Both the position numbers and the translations under genes were made by a program. From positions 20,025 to 84,024 of the forward strand of contig NZ_NJAG01000026.1 in the NCBI RefSeq assembly GCF_002872335.1: DNA of 64,000 nucleotides, written 5' to 3'. Source of the DNA: Siphonobacter sp. BAB-5405. GTDB taxonomy: Bacteria; Bacteroidota; Bacteroidia; Cytophagales; Spirosomataceae. The notes beneath the pieces are model-generated. The model was not told the DNA's origin. It was given only the letters and a program-made list of their open reading frames with translations, and did no database searches. This document shows positions 51,176-59,419 of the stretch, in pieces; within the stretch, counting starts at the first letter, position 1, and each line of letters starts with the position of its first letter.

Positions 51176-51748
51176 TTACTCAATCTTTAAGTCATATTTA
51201 CGCAGCAATCCGGCTAAACTTTCGGATGAAAATCTAGCTTTTTTAACCACGTTCTGTTCGGGATCAATCGTGAAGTTATACGCCGTTACAAAATTGACCT
51301 GATCGAGTTTAGTTTGTGAAAAAATAGCATTCTCCAGATCGCAATCCTGAAAATGACTACCGGTTAGTACACTCCCCGAAAAATCAACACCTTTTAAAGA
51401 ACATCTGCTGAATAACGTCTTGATTATCTTTTTGTTACTGAACAAAGCGAAGTCTAGTTTACACGCTTGAAAGCTTACATTAAACATACTACTTTCGCAG
51501 GCACTAAAGTTTATACCAATCAGCTTACAATCCCGAAACGTAACCCCATTTAATACCGAACGATTCAGCGGTACTAAGGCCATATTACAACCTGTAAAGG
51601 TACAATCCGTAAAGCGATTACCCGAAAAATTACTTTCCGAGAAATCACATTGCTGAAAAACACAATTTTCAAATTCTTTATTGCGTATCTCCTGCCCCGA
51701 AAAGCTGCGTTTTTCAAAAATTTCGTCCTGATAAAAATCTAAGTCCAT
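51176..51748 (-). CDS. Pentapeptide-repeat protein
   Basis: 190 residues, from the ATG at 51748. Nearly the whole chain is pentapeptide repeats of A(D/N)LXX type: FENCVFQQCDFSESNF, FTDCTFTGCN, FRDCKLIGINFSAC, FSRCSLKGVDFSGSVL, FQDCDLENAIF. This gives a right-handed quadrilateral beta-helix with a capping C-terminal helix, similar in length to Qnr-like and other MfpA-type proteins, though no DNA gyrase link can be read from sequence. The gene is visibly more AT-rich than its neighbours, and its stop is followed by no terminator. Confidence 0.88.
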   Translation of the reverse strand: MDLDFYQDEIFEKRSFSGQEIRNKEFENCVFQQCDFSESNFSGNRFTDCTFTGCNMALVPLNRSVLNGVTFRDCKLIGINFSACESSMFNVSFQACKLDFALFSNKKIIKTLFSRCSLKGVDFSGSVLTGSHFQDCDLENAIFSQTKLDQVNFVTAYNFTIDPEQNVVKKARFSSESLAGLLRKYDLKIE

Positions 51749-51791
51749 TTCAAAAAAAAATTTCTTGAAGCGAAGCTTCAAAGGTCAGACA

Positions 51792-51820
51792 TAAAAAACC
51801 CGCAACGCTGGGCTGCGGGT
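51792..51820 (-). terminator. Terminator after nrdB
   Basis: ACCCGCA / TGCGGGT stem; minus-strand T-tract (TTTTTTAT). Confidence 0.8.
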
Positions 51821-51849
51821 CTTTATATACAATCAAACAGGATATACGC

Positions 51850-52842
51850 TTAGAAATCTTCGTCCAGAGCGAATTTGTTCGCATCTTTTTCCTGCTGGTT
51901 TGCCATGACGCCAGCCTTCTGGTACTCACCTACGCGTTTTTCGAAGAAGTTGGTTTTGCCCTGCAGTGAAATCATTTCCATGAAATCAAAGGGATTCGTT
52001 GCGTTAAACTGCTTCTCAAGTCCTAAGGCTAACAGCAAACGATCCGCTACGAACTCAATGTATTGATTCATCAAGACTGCGTTCATACCGATCAGCGATA
52101 CGGGCAGAGCGTCGGTTACGAACTCTTTTTCAATCGCTACGGCGTCCAGAATGATGTCGTAAACGCGTTCTTTCGGCAGCTTGTTAATAATGTGATTCGT
52201 GTAAAGCATACAGGCGAAATCACAATGCAATCCCTCATCCCGGGAAATCAGCTCGTTGGAGAAGGAAAGACCCGGCATCAAACCCCGTTTCTTCAACCAG
52301 AAAATGGAACAGAACGAACCCGAGAAGAAAATCCCTTCTACGGCCGCAAAGGCAATCAGACGTTCCGTAAAATTGTCACTGTTGATCCACTTGAGTGCCC
52401 ATTCCGCTTTTTTCTGCACGCATTCAATCGTATCGATCGCCCGCAGCATCTTATCTTTTTCAGTGGGGTTCTTGATGTAGGTATCAATCAGTAACGAATA
52501 AGTTTCTGAGTGGATGTTTTCCATCATGACCTGAAAACCGTAGAAGCACTTGGCTTCTGCGTATTGCACTTCGCTAAGGAAGTTAACGGCCAGGTTTTCG
52601 TTGACAATCCCGTCGGAAGCCGCGAAGAAGGCCAGTACGTGTGAGATGAAGTGACGTTCACCGTCGTTCAGGTTTTCCCAGTCCTTCAGGTCCTGGCCCA
52701 GGTCAATTTCCTCGGCTGTCCAGAAAGAGGCTTCGTGCTTTTTGTACATCTCCCAGATGTCATGATGTTTGATGGGAAACAGTACAAATCGCATGGGATC
52801 TTCTACCAGTAGCGGTTCATTACCAATATGCTCCTGAGCCAT
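51850..52842 (-). CDS. nrdB: Ribonucleotide reductase small subunit (class Ia type)
   Basis: Carries the diiron-tyrosyl radical used to make deoxyribonucleotides. 330 residues, strikingly similar to eukaryotic R2: [19 protein letters not shown], the Glu/His ligands in [14 protein letters not shown] (Glu108, His111), the radical Tyr115, [15 protein letters not shown], and [12 protein letters not shown]. Asp47 is the first ligand. The tail FALDEDF is the R1-docking peptide. nrdA is not next to it: a terminator and an unrelated gene follow. Confidence 0.96.
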   Translation of the reverse strand: MAQEHIGNEPLLVEDPMRFVLFPIKHHDIWEMYKKHEASFWTAEEIDLGQDLKDWENLNDGERHFISHVLAFFAASDGIVNENLAVNFLSEVQYAEAKCFYGFQVMMENIHSETYSLLIDTYIKNPTEKDKMLRAIDTIECVQKKAEWALKWINSDNFTERLIAFAAVEGIFFSGSFCSIFWLKKRGLMPGLSFSNELISRDEGLHCDFACMLYTNHIINKLPKERVYDIILDAVAIEKEFVTDALPVSLIGMNAVLMNQYIEFVADRLLLALGLEKQFNATNPFDFMEMISLQGKTNFFEKRVGEYQKAGVMANQQEKDANKFALDEDF

Positions 52843-52935
52843 AGCAGTTCAATTAAATGTTTAAGAAGTTTTTATCAGACGTGTTACACTATGGCGGCAA
52901 GTAAAACGCTGATAATCAAAGTTGGACTGTAGCCA

Positions 52936-52960
52936 TTAAAAACGGCCTCATTCAGGCCGT
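52936..52960 (-). terminator. Terminator after nagA
   Basis: ACGGCCT / AGGCCGT stem, T-tract on the minus strand. Confidence 0.7.
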
Positions 52961-52964
52961 CAGG

Positions 52965-52984
52965 GTTCAGCACCGGTGCTGAAC
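52965..52984. promoter_or_regulatory. Perfect 20-bp palindrome, unknown operator
   Basis: GTTCAGCACC followed by its exact complement GGTGCTGAAC. It is immediately upstream (in minus sense) of the nagA terminator and lies about 120 bp before nrdB, so it might be a repressor site or extra terminator stem. Confidence 0.4.
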
Positions 52985-53158
52985 TGTCAACAAAATTAGG
53001 GCTTTCAGCGGGGGATACAAGGAATTTTTTAAAGAAGAAAAATGCATTTTCGGGAACCTTTTCGCAAGGCCCAAAGGGTGTGGGAATTACTATTGCCGTT
53101 TCTTTCCATAAACGTAAAAATATCTTTTTCGTGCGTGTCCGTTCAGCCAGGGATAAGG

Positions 53159-54283
53159 CTATACGAAGGGCCGGTATGCTCCCTGGGTATATACGCCCTG
53201 CAAAACAAAATGGGGATCAAACAAAACAAAACTGGCCTCGTACCCGGCCGCGATACGCCCCAATTGATGGTCCTTGCCAATAATCTGGGCCGGATACAGA
53301 GAAGCCATCCGTAAGGCTTCCTCCAGCGGAATACCCACGTGTTCAACGGCGTTGGCAACGGCCTGCATCAGCGTAAGTGACGAACCGGAAAGGGTGCCGC
53401 TTTCATCCTCAAACCGCCGTGTAGTCGGGTTGAAACTAAACTTGTACTCGCCCCGCGTATCTTCCGTAACTGCGTCCGTAATGAAAAACAGCCGATCACC
53501 CATGATCTTGTGAGCAATGCGTACGCTGGCAAAATCGACGTGAATACCATCGACAATGATACTAGCCCGTACGGATGAATCGAAAGCCGCTCCGAGTAGA
53601 CCGGGTTCGCGACTGTTGAAGGGCGACATCGCATTGAACAGGTGCGTTACAAGTCCTATCCCCTGTTGAAAAGCCTGCATTGCCTGTGGATACGTAGCAC
53701 TGGAATGCCCTGCGGAAAGTATGATTGGACTTTGCAAGAGCCAGTCCAGTACTTCCGGGTCTGCTTCTTCGGGAGCCAGCGTCAGAAAGAGAGGTAGATC
53801 ACCCGCCGCTTCGACGAGTTGTTCGAGTTCAGCAATGGTCGCTTTCCGGATGTAGGAAAGTAAATGGGCCCCGCGTTTGACTGGATTGAAGTAAGGACCT
53901 TCGAGATGAAGCCCTATCAAGCCCTGACCACCCTGTTGCCGATACGTACGACAGGCGGCAATGGCGGCCAGCATGCCCGTTAAAGGGCCGGTATGGTAAG
54001 TAATCTGGAAATGAGTGGTTCCGCCAGCCAGATGTTCTTCATAGTTCTTTTGAATGGCTTCGGGCGTAGGTTCGGTTGTGAATAAAGTGCCTTGCCCGCC
54101 GTACACCTGAAGTTCGACAAAACCCGGAGCGAGTACAGCCTGCTGACCGTCGATTACGGTAGCCGTTTCAGGAATGGAATCGCTTAAACCAAGAATGGTC
54201 TGGTCTTCGACCAGCAGATGTTGATGCTCAATAAAGGCAGAGCCCGTGAAGATACGGACGTTTGTAAAGGCAAAGAGGCTCAT
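53159..54283 (-). CDS. nagA: N-acetylglucosamine-6-phosphate deacetylase
   Basis: Removes acetate from GlcNAc-6-P, feeding cell-wall recycling or chitin breakdown. 374 residues of amidohydrolase fold. Motifs: APGFVELQVYGGQG (metal-site strand; the usual His-x-His of some relatives is QVYG here), GLHLEGPYFNPVKRGAH (about 129), GHSSATY (His ligand, about 189), THLFNAMSPF (about 210), GIHV and ITDAV (catalytic Asp). The start at 54283 is used because the region upstream is unlike the family. NagB is not adjacent. Confidence 0.94.
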   Translation of the reverse strand: MSLFAFTNVRIFTGSAFIEHQHLLVEDQTILGLSDSIPETATVIDGQQAVLAPGFVELQVYGGQGTLFTTEPTPEAIQKNYEEHLAGGTTHFQITYHTGPLTGMLAAIAACRTYRQQGGQGLIGLHLEGPYFNPVKRGAHLLSYIRKATIAELEQLVEAAGDLPLFLTLAPEEADPEVLDWLLQSPIILSAGHSSATYPQAMQAFQQGIGLVTHLFNAMSPFNSREPGLLGAAFDSSVRASIIVDGIHVDFASVRIAHKIMGDRLFFITDAVTEDTRGEYKFSFNPTTRRFEDESGTLSGSSLTLMQAVANAVEHVGIPLEEALRMASLYPAQIIGKDHQLGRIAAGYEASFVLFDPHFVLQGVYTQGAYRPFV

Positions 54284-54343
54284 AACCACCGTGTAGTTGA
54301 GCCTCAAAGAACGTATGTAAAAGGGATTTTTTAATCCAGAAAA

Positions 54344-54529
54344 TTAGAAAATAATGTAAATCAGGTAGGTCATCAGGGCCAGCCACAAGAAAGTAACCAG
54401 CGGTACACCAACGATCCAAACAACAACATTAAGCCAATTGTACGGGCGAGGCTTTTTTCTTGCTTTTTTCATTGGAATACTAACCGATTGATTGTTTTTA
54501 AGGTCGATGTAGGTAGGTGCCGTTACCAT
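54344..54529 (-). CDS. Small membrane protein
   Basis: 61 residues: a short polar start, a basic patch (MKKARKKPRPYNW) and one C-terminal membrane helix, probably two short ones (VVVWIVGVPLVTFLWLALMTYLIYIIF). An exact -7 box TAACTTTG lies 8 bp upstream of the ATG at 54529, so the mRNA would be leaderless, or translation starts at the internal ATG at 54472. Codon use and the promoter make it credible; function unknown. Confidence 0.6.
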   Translation of the reverse strand: MVTAPTYIDLKNNQSVSIPMKKARKKPRPYNWLNVVVWIVGVPLVTFLWLALMTYLIYIIF

Positions 54530-54536
54530 GGCAGAG

Positions 54537-54544
54537 CAAAGTTA
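54537..54544 (-). promoter_or_regulatory. -7 box TAACTTTG for the small membrane protein
   Basis: Plus strand CAAAGTTA; exact consensus on the minus strand, ending 7 bp before the ATG at 54529. Confidence 0.5.
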
Positions 54545-54800
54545 AAACGTGAGAAAACCAGCTTCGTAGATCAATGTTACAGCGTTTTTCAGGTACCGAA
54601 AATTGCTTTCGATGAATCACCATTTTCCACGGAAAACGTAAGAAAACGCCTTCCAATGGAAAAGCTACGTGAAACGTCGAACCCCAAATGAAGATACCAA
54701 TGTGATGAACGAGGCGAAGATCGTCCCGTTGAAGGCCCTGAATGCTACAACTGAGTGGCGGCCAGTAAATAGAAGGAAAGCCTCTGCAAGATATAAAATT

Positions 54801-56552
54801 CTACTTAATTAAAACTACTGAACTTAAGGAAGATACTCCAGTTTCATTAAAAGCCTCAATGGCAAAACTATACGATACGCCCACGTTTAAAGCTCGTAGT
54901 TCCAGGGCATTCGGTTGGTCATGCCAGATCTGGTACGTTTGGTATAATTTGTCTGGTGTAATGCCCCAGCGAATGTTGTATCCCACGGCTCCGGGTACTT
55001 TTTCCCAGCGGATATCGGCATTTCGCTCATCTTTTTGCCGTACAACCCGCAAGTTTCCCGGAGTAGCCGGTTGTTTTCCGCTTCCTTTTCCAAACACCCG
55101 CATATCGCTAATGGCCAGATTGGGGCCAGCCGTATAGCCGTGTTCGTACCGAATGTGCCGTGTGCGAATGGCCTGGGGCAATTCAACGTACGCACAAGCC
55201 CGATCCCGTTTCTTTTCTTTTGCTAAATCCGTGAGCAACTGCCAGTTCTTTCCGTCGAGTGAATGGAGCAATTTAAACTGCGTATAAACGGTCGAATCGC
55301 TGTTATAGACGTTATTTTTATAGTCAGTATAATTGATCTGTACCGCCTGTACTTCCGAGGGTTGCTGTAAGTCAATCGTTAGCCACTCACCGGCCCGGTT
55401 CTGGCGAGCCACCCAGTAGGTACGCGGGTTTTCATCCGTAACGTATTCGGCTCGTAGCGTATCCTTTACCGAAGAGGCTGTTACGGGTTTGCGGTACGAA
55501 AGCAGCATCCAGCCCGTAAATAGCTCGTCTTTACGCTGCCATTTCCTGGTAGGCAAATAGTGAGGGAAATCGCCGAAACGTGTATTGGCGTACATCTGGT
55601 CGTCGGCATCAAAGCCCGCCGGAAACATAGCCAGCCGGCGTTCCATGGGCCAGTTTACGCCAATCCAGGGTGTTCCGGTATTCCAGTAATTGCCGTAGTT
55701 ATCCTGAAACGTATTTCCGTGACCCGCTCCGTTCATGAAACCGCCGGGCTTGTACGAAATCGGATTGTAGGGAGCGTACTCCCAGGGGCCTAGCGGATCG
55801 TTGCCCACGTAAGTACCGGTAGCATATACGTTGTACTCGGTGCCGGGTGCTCCGTACTGTAAATAATACTTTTTATTATACTTGGTCATCCAGGCTCCTT
55901 CCACAAAAGGCTTCATTAGATCGGCGTGATTCGGACCGAAACGTTCCCAGCCGTGCTTCCAGGGATCAAGCCAGAACATGGATTGGTAGGGACCTGCGTA
56001 AGTCAACCGCCGCTTGGGATCGAGTTCGGCTCCGAAAATGGGATACACATTCGACGAACCCCAGTACATGAACCACTTGTCGGTATCTTCATCGTGAAAA
56101 AGGGCCGGGTCCCAGGGACCAATGTCTTTGGGTAAACGCGGTAACCAGCGGTTATAGAATTGGAGTTTCCCTTTTTCGGGGGCTACGGAATACAGAATAG
56201 GCCGTTGTTCAAACGTAGACTGAAAGAGAAAAAGCGTATCCCGGACCGACAGGGCCGCCGGAGCACACATATCCTCAAAAGGCCACTTGTCGGGCGTTAC
56301 AAAGTCCCAGTGTGACAAATCTTTGGAATGCCAGTATCCGCCCGAAATGGTTACGAACAGATAGTACTCACTTTTATGATTGACAATCACCGGGTCGGCT
56401 CCCGAGCGGTACGAAATCTGTTCGTTGAGCTGTTCGAAATTGTAGCGATAACCAATGTCCATCGGATTACAGTACGTACGCTGGGCATCACTTGAAAAGC
56501 TGCTGAACAGTAGGAACGTTGTAGCGAGCAAAATGGCTAGGAAGCGAAGCAT
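54801..56552 (-). CDS. Family 43 glycoside hydrolase with discoidin and FnIII domains
   Basis: 583 residues. Signal peptide 1-23; GH43 five-bladed propeller (about 25-345) with the base Asp in SGADPVIV, the second Asp in GPWDPALF and the acid Glu in EGAWMTKYN; an F5/8-type (CBM32-like) domain (about 350-490, VTASSVKDTLRAEYVTDENP...ITYIRYEHGY); and a C-terminal fibronectin III module (about 497-583, PGNLRVVRQKDERNADIRWE). Secreted glycan hydrolase acting on arabinose, xylose or galactose side chains; exact specificity not evident. It is the first gene of its strand run. Confidence 0.9.
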   Translation of the reverse strand: MLRFLAILLATTFLLFSSFSSDAQRTYCNPMDIGYRYNFEQLNEQISYRSGADPVIVNHKSEYYLFVTISGGYWHSKDLSHWDFVTPDKWPFEDMCAPAALSVRDTLFLFQSTFEQRPILYSVAPEKGKLQFYNRWLPRLPKDIGPWDPALFHDEDTDKWFMYWGSSNVYPIFGAELDPKRRLTYAGPYQSMFWLDPWKHGWERFGPNHADLMKPFVEGAWMTKYNKKYYLQYGAPGTEYNVYATGTYVGNDPLGPWEYAPYNPISYKPGGFMNGAGHGNTFQDNYGNYWNTGTPWIGVNWPMERRLAMFPAGFDADDQMYANTRFGDFPHYLPTRKWQRKDELFTGWMLLSYRKPVTASSVKDTLRAEYVTDENPRTYWVARQNRAGEWLTIDLQQPSEVQAVQINYTDYKNNVYNSDSTVYTQFKLLHSLDGKNWQLLTDLAKEKKRDRACAYVELPQAIRTRHIRYEHGYTAGPNLAISDMRVFGKGSGKQPATPGNLRVVRQKDERNADIRWEKVPGAVGYNIRWGITPDKLYQTYQIWHDQPNALELRALNVGVSYSFAIEAFNETGVSSLSSVVLIK

Positions 56553-56613
56553 AGGTATTGGTATTCAAAGGATTTAGCTTTTAAAATTACGAATTTTTTA
56601 GATTGAATCCGTT

Positions 56614-57297
56614 TCAAAGAGCAGTCGCCAGCGTCCAGATGTGTACTTCCCGGCAACCCTTTTCAAGCAGAACCTGAGCACAGGCTTCCAGCGTAGAGCC
56701 CGTCGTCACGACATCATCAATCAGGGCGATTCGCTGATTTTGTATGAATTCAGGCTGCGTGACGGTAAAGACATTGGCGACGTTCTGAACGCGTTCCCAG
56801 CGGGTTTTTCGGGTTTGGCTGGCCGTAGCCGTTTCTTTCTTCAACAGTTGATTCGACCAGGGAATTTCCAGTACCTGGGAAAGTCCTTCGGCAATGCTGT
56901 CGCTCTGGTTGTAGCCCCGTTGTCGCTGGCGACTTTCGTGCAGTGGAACAGGCAGTAACAAGTCCGCAGTTAGGCCCGCTGCTTTCAATTCCACCGCGAA
57001 CAGACGGCCCAGCAAGGCCCCAACTTCGGGTTCGTTGTTGTACTTGAGCTGGTGTAATAGATGCTGGACTTTCCCTCCCTTGCGAAACTTGAGGTAGGCA
57101 TGAGCACTGGCCACGGGGATTCTTCCGGCGAACTTGTCAGCTACGACCGAATCGCCCGTTTGCCAGCTACGGGTAACGGGCAAATCAAAGCGGCAGGTGG
57201 TACAGAGCAGGTCTTCACCTTCGGCCAGCGTTTGCTGACAGCCCAGACAAATGCGTGGAAATAACAGCGTCCAGAACGCCTGCCAGTAGCTTTTCAT
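56614..57297 (-). CDS. comF: ComF-family phosphoribosyltransferase-like protein
   Basis: 227 residues. N-terminal zinc-finger-like CLGCQQTLAEGE...CTTC pattern (residues 18-36), an PRTase-like domain with LLPVPLHESRQRQRGYNQS (about 116) and the PRPP-binding loop IALIDDVVTTGSTL (about 189-202). Known: ComF is needed for natural transformation in several bacteria, probably cytoplasmic and linked to the recombination machinery. In this genome it is compatible with the yifB/comM-like gene at 11.6 kb. Confidence 0.92.
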   Translation of the reverse strand: MKSYWQAFWTLLFPRICLGCQQTLAEGEDLLCTTCRFDLPVTRSWQTGDSVVADKFAGRIPVASAHAYLKFRKGGKVQHLLHQLKYNNEPEVGALLGRLFAVELKAAGLTADLLLPVPLHESRQRQRGYNQSDSIAEGLSQVLEIPWSNQLLKKETATASQTRKTRWERVQNVANVFTVTQPEFIQNQRIALIDDVVTTGSTLEACAQVLLEKGCREVHIWTLATAL

Positions 57298-57411
57298 AAT
57301 TGGGGTGAGTTTTTCGGCTAACTTCGCCGGGAAAATCAGGAGAAGCCGTACCGTTCAGTAAATGAAACGGGTAACCTTCTGACCATCACGCTTCACAATC
57401 AATCAACAGAC

Positions 57412-57759
57412 ATGGCATTAGTTGAACAATTCGACGAATACCGCAGCCGGATGAACGAACGCATTTTGGGCTCGGACAATCTGATTATCAAACGCTTATT
57501 TAACCTCGATACGAATACCTACGCCGAAGGAGCTTTAAACAGTAAGACCAAAGAACTGATTGGCCTGGCCTGCTCGATGGTACTGCGTTGCGATGATTGC
57601 GTAAAGTACCACCTGGGCAAGTGTCACGAACTAGGAGTTACCGAGGCCGAAATGCAGGAAGTATTCTCCATCGCTACAATCATTGGTGGTACGATCGTCA
57701 TTCCGCACCTGCGGCGAGCCGTTGAATATTGGGACGAATTGCAGAAAGGTACCGAGTAA
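57412..57759 (+). CDS. Carboxymuconolactone-decarboxylase-family (AhpD-like) protein
   Basis: 115 residues, all-helical. The CxxC of the AhpD-like group is CDDC at about residues 61-64, with His in VKYHLGKCHE (CxxxxH pattern). Known relatives are alkylhydroperoxidases or lactone decarboxylases; no specific role can be given. It begins 115 bp after the divergent comF start with a plausible -7-like TAACTTCG near 57325, and is followed by an unrelated small gene. Confidence 0.85.
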   Translation: MALVEQFDEYRSRMNERILGSDNLIIKRLFNLDTNTYAEGALNSKTKELIGLACSMVLRCDDCVKYHLGKCHELGVTEAEMQEVFSIATIIGGTIVIPHLRRAVEYWDELQKGTE

Positions 57760-57803
57760 CGTTTTTCCGAACGTTTCGAGCCGTTTTTACTGTTAGCAAG
57801 GGT

Positions 57804-58151
57804 ATGAAACAAGAATTAGAAGATCAGGATTGGGAACAGTTGCTGGATCAGCTGGAAGGCATGATCGGCAAGCGTCCGGCGGATTTGAATGGCGTCCTGT
57901 TTTTGATTGGCGTACAGGAACTGGGCAAAGGCCATCAGTTCTTTACGAAAGAACAAAAACAGGATTTGATGCACATCGCGGTTTGTAAGGTATTGAGCTA
58001 CAGTGGCTATTACGAACTCGAAGGGCTGGATGCGGATGGCTGGCCGCACTGGAAGCTGGTACAACCCCTGCCCTTTGTCGACTTGCTTAATCAGGAAACC
58101 CTGCTCAAACAGCACGTACTGGAATACTTCGAACGCGAAGGCATTATATAG
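57804..58151 (+). CDS. Conserved hypothetical protein
   Basis: 115 residues, soluble, no Cys motif. The family-like start MKQELEDQDWEQLLDQLEGM and the ELGKG and WPHWKLVQPLPF segments resemble unnamed Bacteroidota proteins in my memory. The ATG at 57804 is preferred since the frame upstream runs into the end of the preceding gene. Forty-four bp after the CMD gene, so probably cotranscribed. Confidence 0.65.
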   Translation: MKQELEDQDWEQLLDQLEGMIGKRPADLNGVLFLIGVQELGKGHQFFTKEQKQDLMHIAVCKVLSYSGYYELEGLDADGWPHWKLVQPLPFVDLLNQETLLKQHVLEYFEREGII

Positions 58152-58153
58152 CT

Positions 58154-58180
58154 ACGGAAGAGAGAAATCTCTTCCGTTTT
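58154..58180 (+). terminator. Terminator before xth
   Basis: ACGGAAGAGA, 4-nt loop, TCTCTTCCGT, then TTTT. It ends 14 bp before the xth ATG. Confidence 0.8.
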
Positions 58181-58194
58181 CCATTTTTCCCCCT

Positions 58195-58968
58195 ATGAAA
58201 TTACTTACGTACAACGTCAACGGCATTCGTTCAGCCCTGACGAAAGGTTTTGCGGAATGGCTACAGAGTACTAACGCCGATGTGGTAGCTCTGCAGGAAG
58301 TAAAATCGGAGATTCATCAGTTTGATCGCACCATCTTCGAAGACCTGGGTTATCAGCTGTACTGGTATCCGGCGGTGAAAAAAGGGTACTCCGGCGTTGC
58401 CATTCTATCCAAGCACACGCCCAAACACGTGGCATACGGTTGTGGAAACGCGATCTATGACGACGAAGGCCGCATCCTGCGGGCGGATTTTGATGATTTC
58501 TCGTTTATGAGTCTGTACCTGCCTTCGGGATCAAGTGGAGACATGCGGCAGGCGTTCAAAATGGAGTTCTTGTCTGATTTTCAGGATTACATTGATGACC
58601 TGAAAAAGGTGGTACCTAACCTGATTATTTCGGGGGATTACAACATTTGCCACCAGCCGATTGATATTCATAACCCGAAGTCCAACGCCAATTCGTCCGG
58701 CTTTCTGCCCGAAGAGCGGGCCTGGATGGGTCGTTTTCTGGAAAGTGGATTCATTGATACCTTCCGGCACTTTCATCCCGAGCCGCATCAGTATACCTGG
58801 TGGAGCTTTCGGGCCGGAGCCCGTAGCAAAAATCTGGGCTGGCGGATTGACTACCAACTGGCTACGGAATCGTTACGCGAACGATTGAAAGACGCAGCCA
58901 TCTGGTCAGACATTAAACACTCCGACCATTGTCCCGTCATGCTGGAGTTAACGACGAATCACGCGTAG
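58195..58968 (+). CDS. xth: Exodeoxyribonuclease III (AP endonuclease)
   Basis: Mg-dependent AP endonuclease and 3'-phosphodiesterase in base-excision repair. 257 residues. Motifs: LLTYNVNGIRSAL, DVVALQEVKSE with the metal Glu, KKGYSGVAILSK, SGDYNICH (Asp/Asn pair, about 140), GWRIDYQLAT and the catalytic His in HSDHCPVM at the C-terminus. The ATG at 58195 is used; the frame is open much further upstream, but that part is the antisense of the neighbour. With nth it gives two BER enzymes in the window. Confidence 0.95.
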   Translation: MKLLTYNVNGIRSALTKGFAEWLQSTNADVVALQEVKSEIHQFDRTIFEDLGYQLYWYPAVKKGYSGVAILSKHTPKHVAYGCGNAIYDDEGRILRADFDDFSFMSLYLPSGSSGDMRQAFKMEFLSDFQDYIDDLKKVVPNLIISGDYNICHQPIDIHNPKSNANSSGFLPEERAWMGRFLESGFIDTFRHFHPEPHQYTWWSFRAGARSKNLGWRIDYQLATESLRERLKDAAIWSDIKHSDHCPVMLELTTNHA

Positions 58969-58972
58969 CCAG

Positions 58973-59329
58973 CTAGTACCCATCCACAACGGTTAAGGCC
59001 AAGGCCGCCGTATACGCAAAGCCAATGGTGAGCAGTACGATGCCCGTACCCGCCAGCAGGCCCGTAACCAGCCGAAGCGGATTATTGCTTTCCCGCCACT
59101 GCCAGTATTGCGTGAAGCTATCGATGAGCAGGGGAATGATCAGTACTACCGACCAGAAGGAAGCGAGCGGTCCCAGCCAGAGGCTCAAGAGGAGGCCTAT
59201 TCCGTAACCCACATATAATCCTGTACAACGGGCACATACGGGAAAAGGACGACCTTTCCAGAAAAAGGAACGATCAGGGCGACGATGGCAGGCGAACCAC
59301 ATAGGATGTACAAGACTTTTTAGAATCAA
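58973..59329 (-). CDS. DUF2085-family membrane protein
   Basis: 118 residues with three membrane helices. The defining motif is the N-terminal HPMWFACHRRPDRSFF followed by the PVCARCTGLYVGY Cys pair (C-x2-C), all in the family arrangement. Function unknown; the conserved Cys/His set hints at metal or disulfide chemistry at the membrane. It converges on xth with a 4-bp gap. Confidence 0.85.
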   Translation of the reverse strand: MILKSLVHPMWFACHRRPDRSFFWKGRPFPVCARCTGLYVGYGIGLLLSLWLGPLASFWSVVLIIPLLIDSFTQYWQWRESNNPLRLVTGLLAGTGIVLLTIGFAYTAALALTVVDGY

Positions 59330-59419
59330 ACGTTAAGCAATTAAAAAATCTTTGATGTAGAATCGGTTTACTGCGGAAAAACTTCTATATCGCCAATGGT
59401 TCCTTTGCTCTAGCCCGTT

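Larger units (their letters stand above)
52843..53158. other. Intergenic region between nagA and nrdB
   Basis: About 316 bp. Holds a nagA terminator (52936-52960), a perfect 20-bp palindrome (52965-52984) and a near-consensus nrdB -7 box (CAACTTTG on the minus strand, about 52917-52924). ACACTATGG at about 52887 is only half of an NrdR-like site, so an NrdR operator is not supported. Confidence 0.5.

Noticed and set aside
52843..52900. NrdR operator upstream of nrdB
   Set aside because: Only one half-site-like ACACTATGG is seen, without the paired inverted half.
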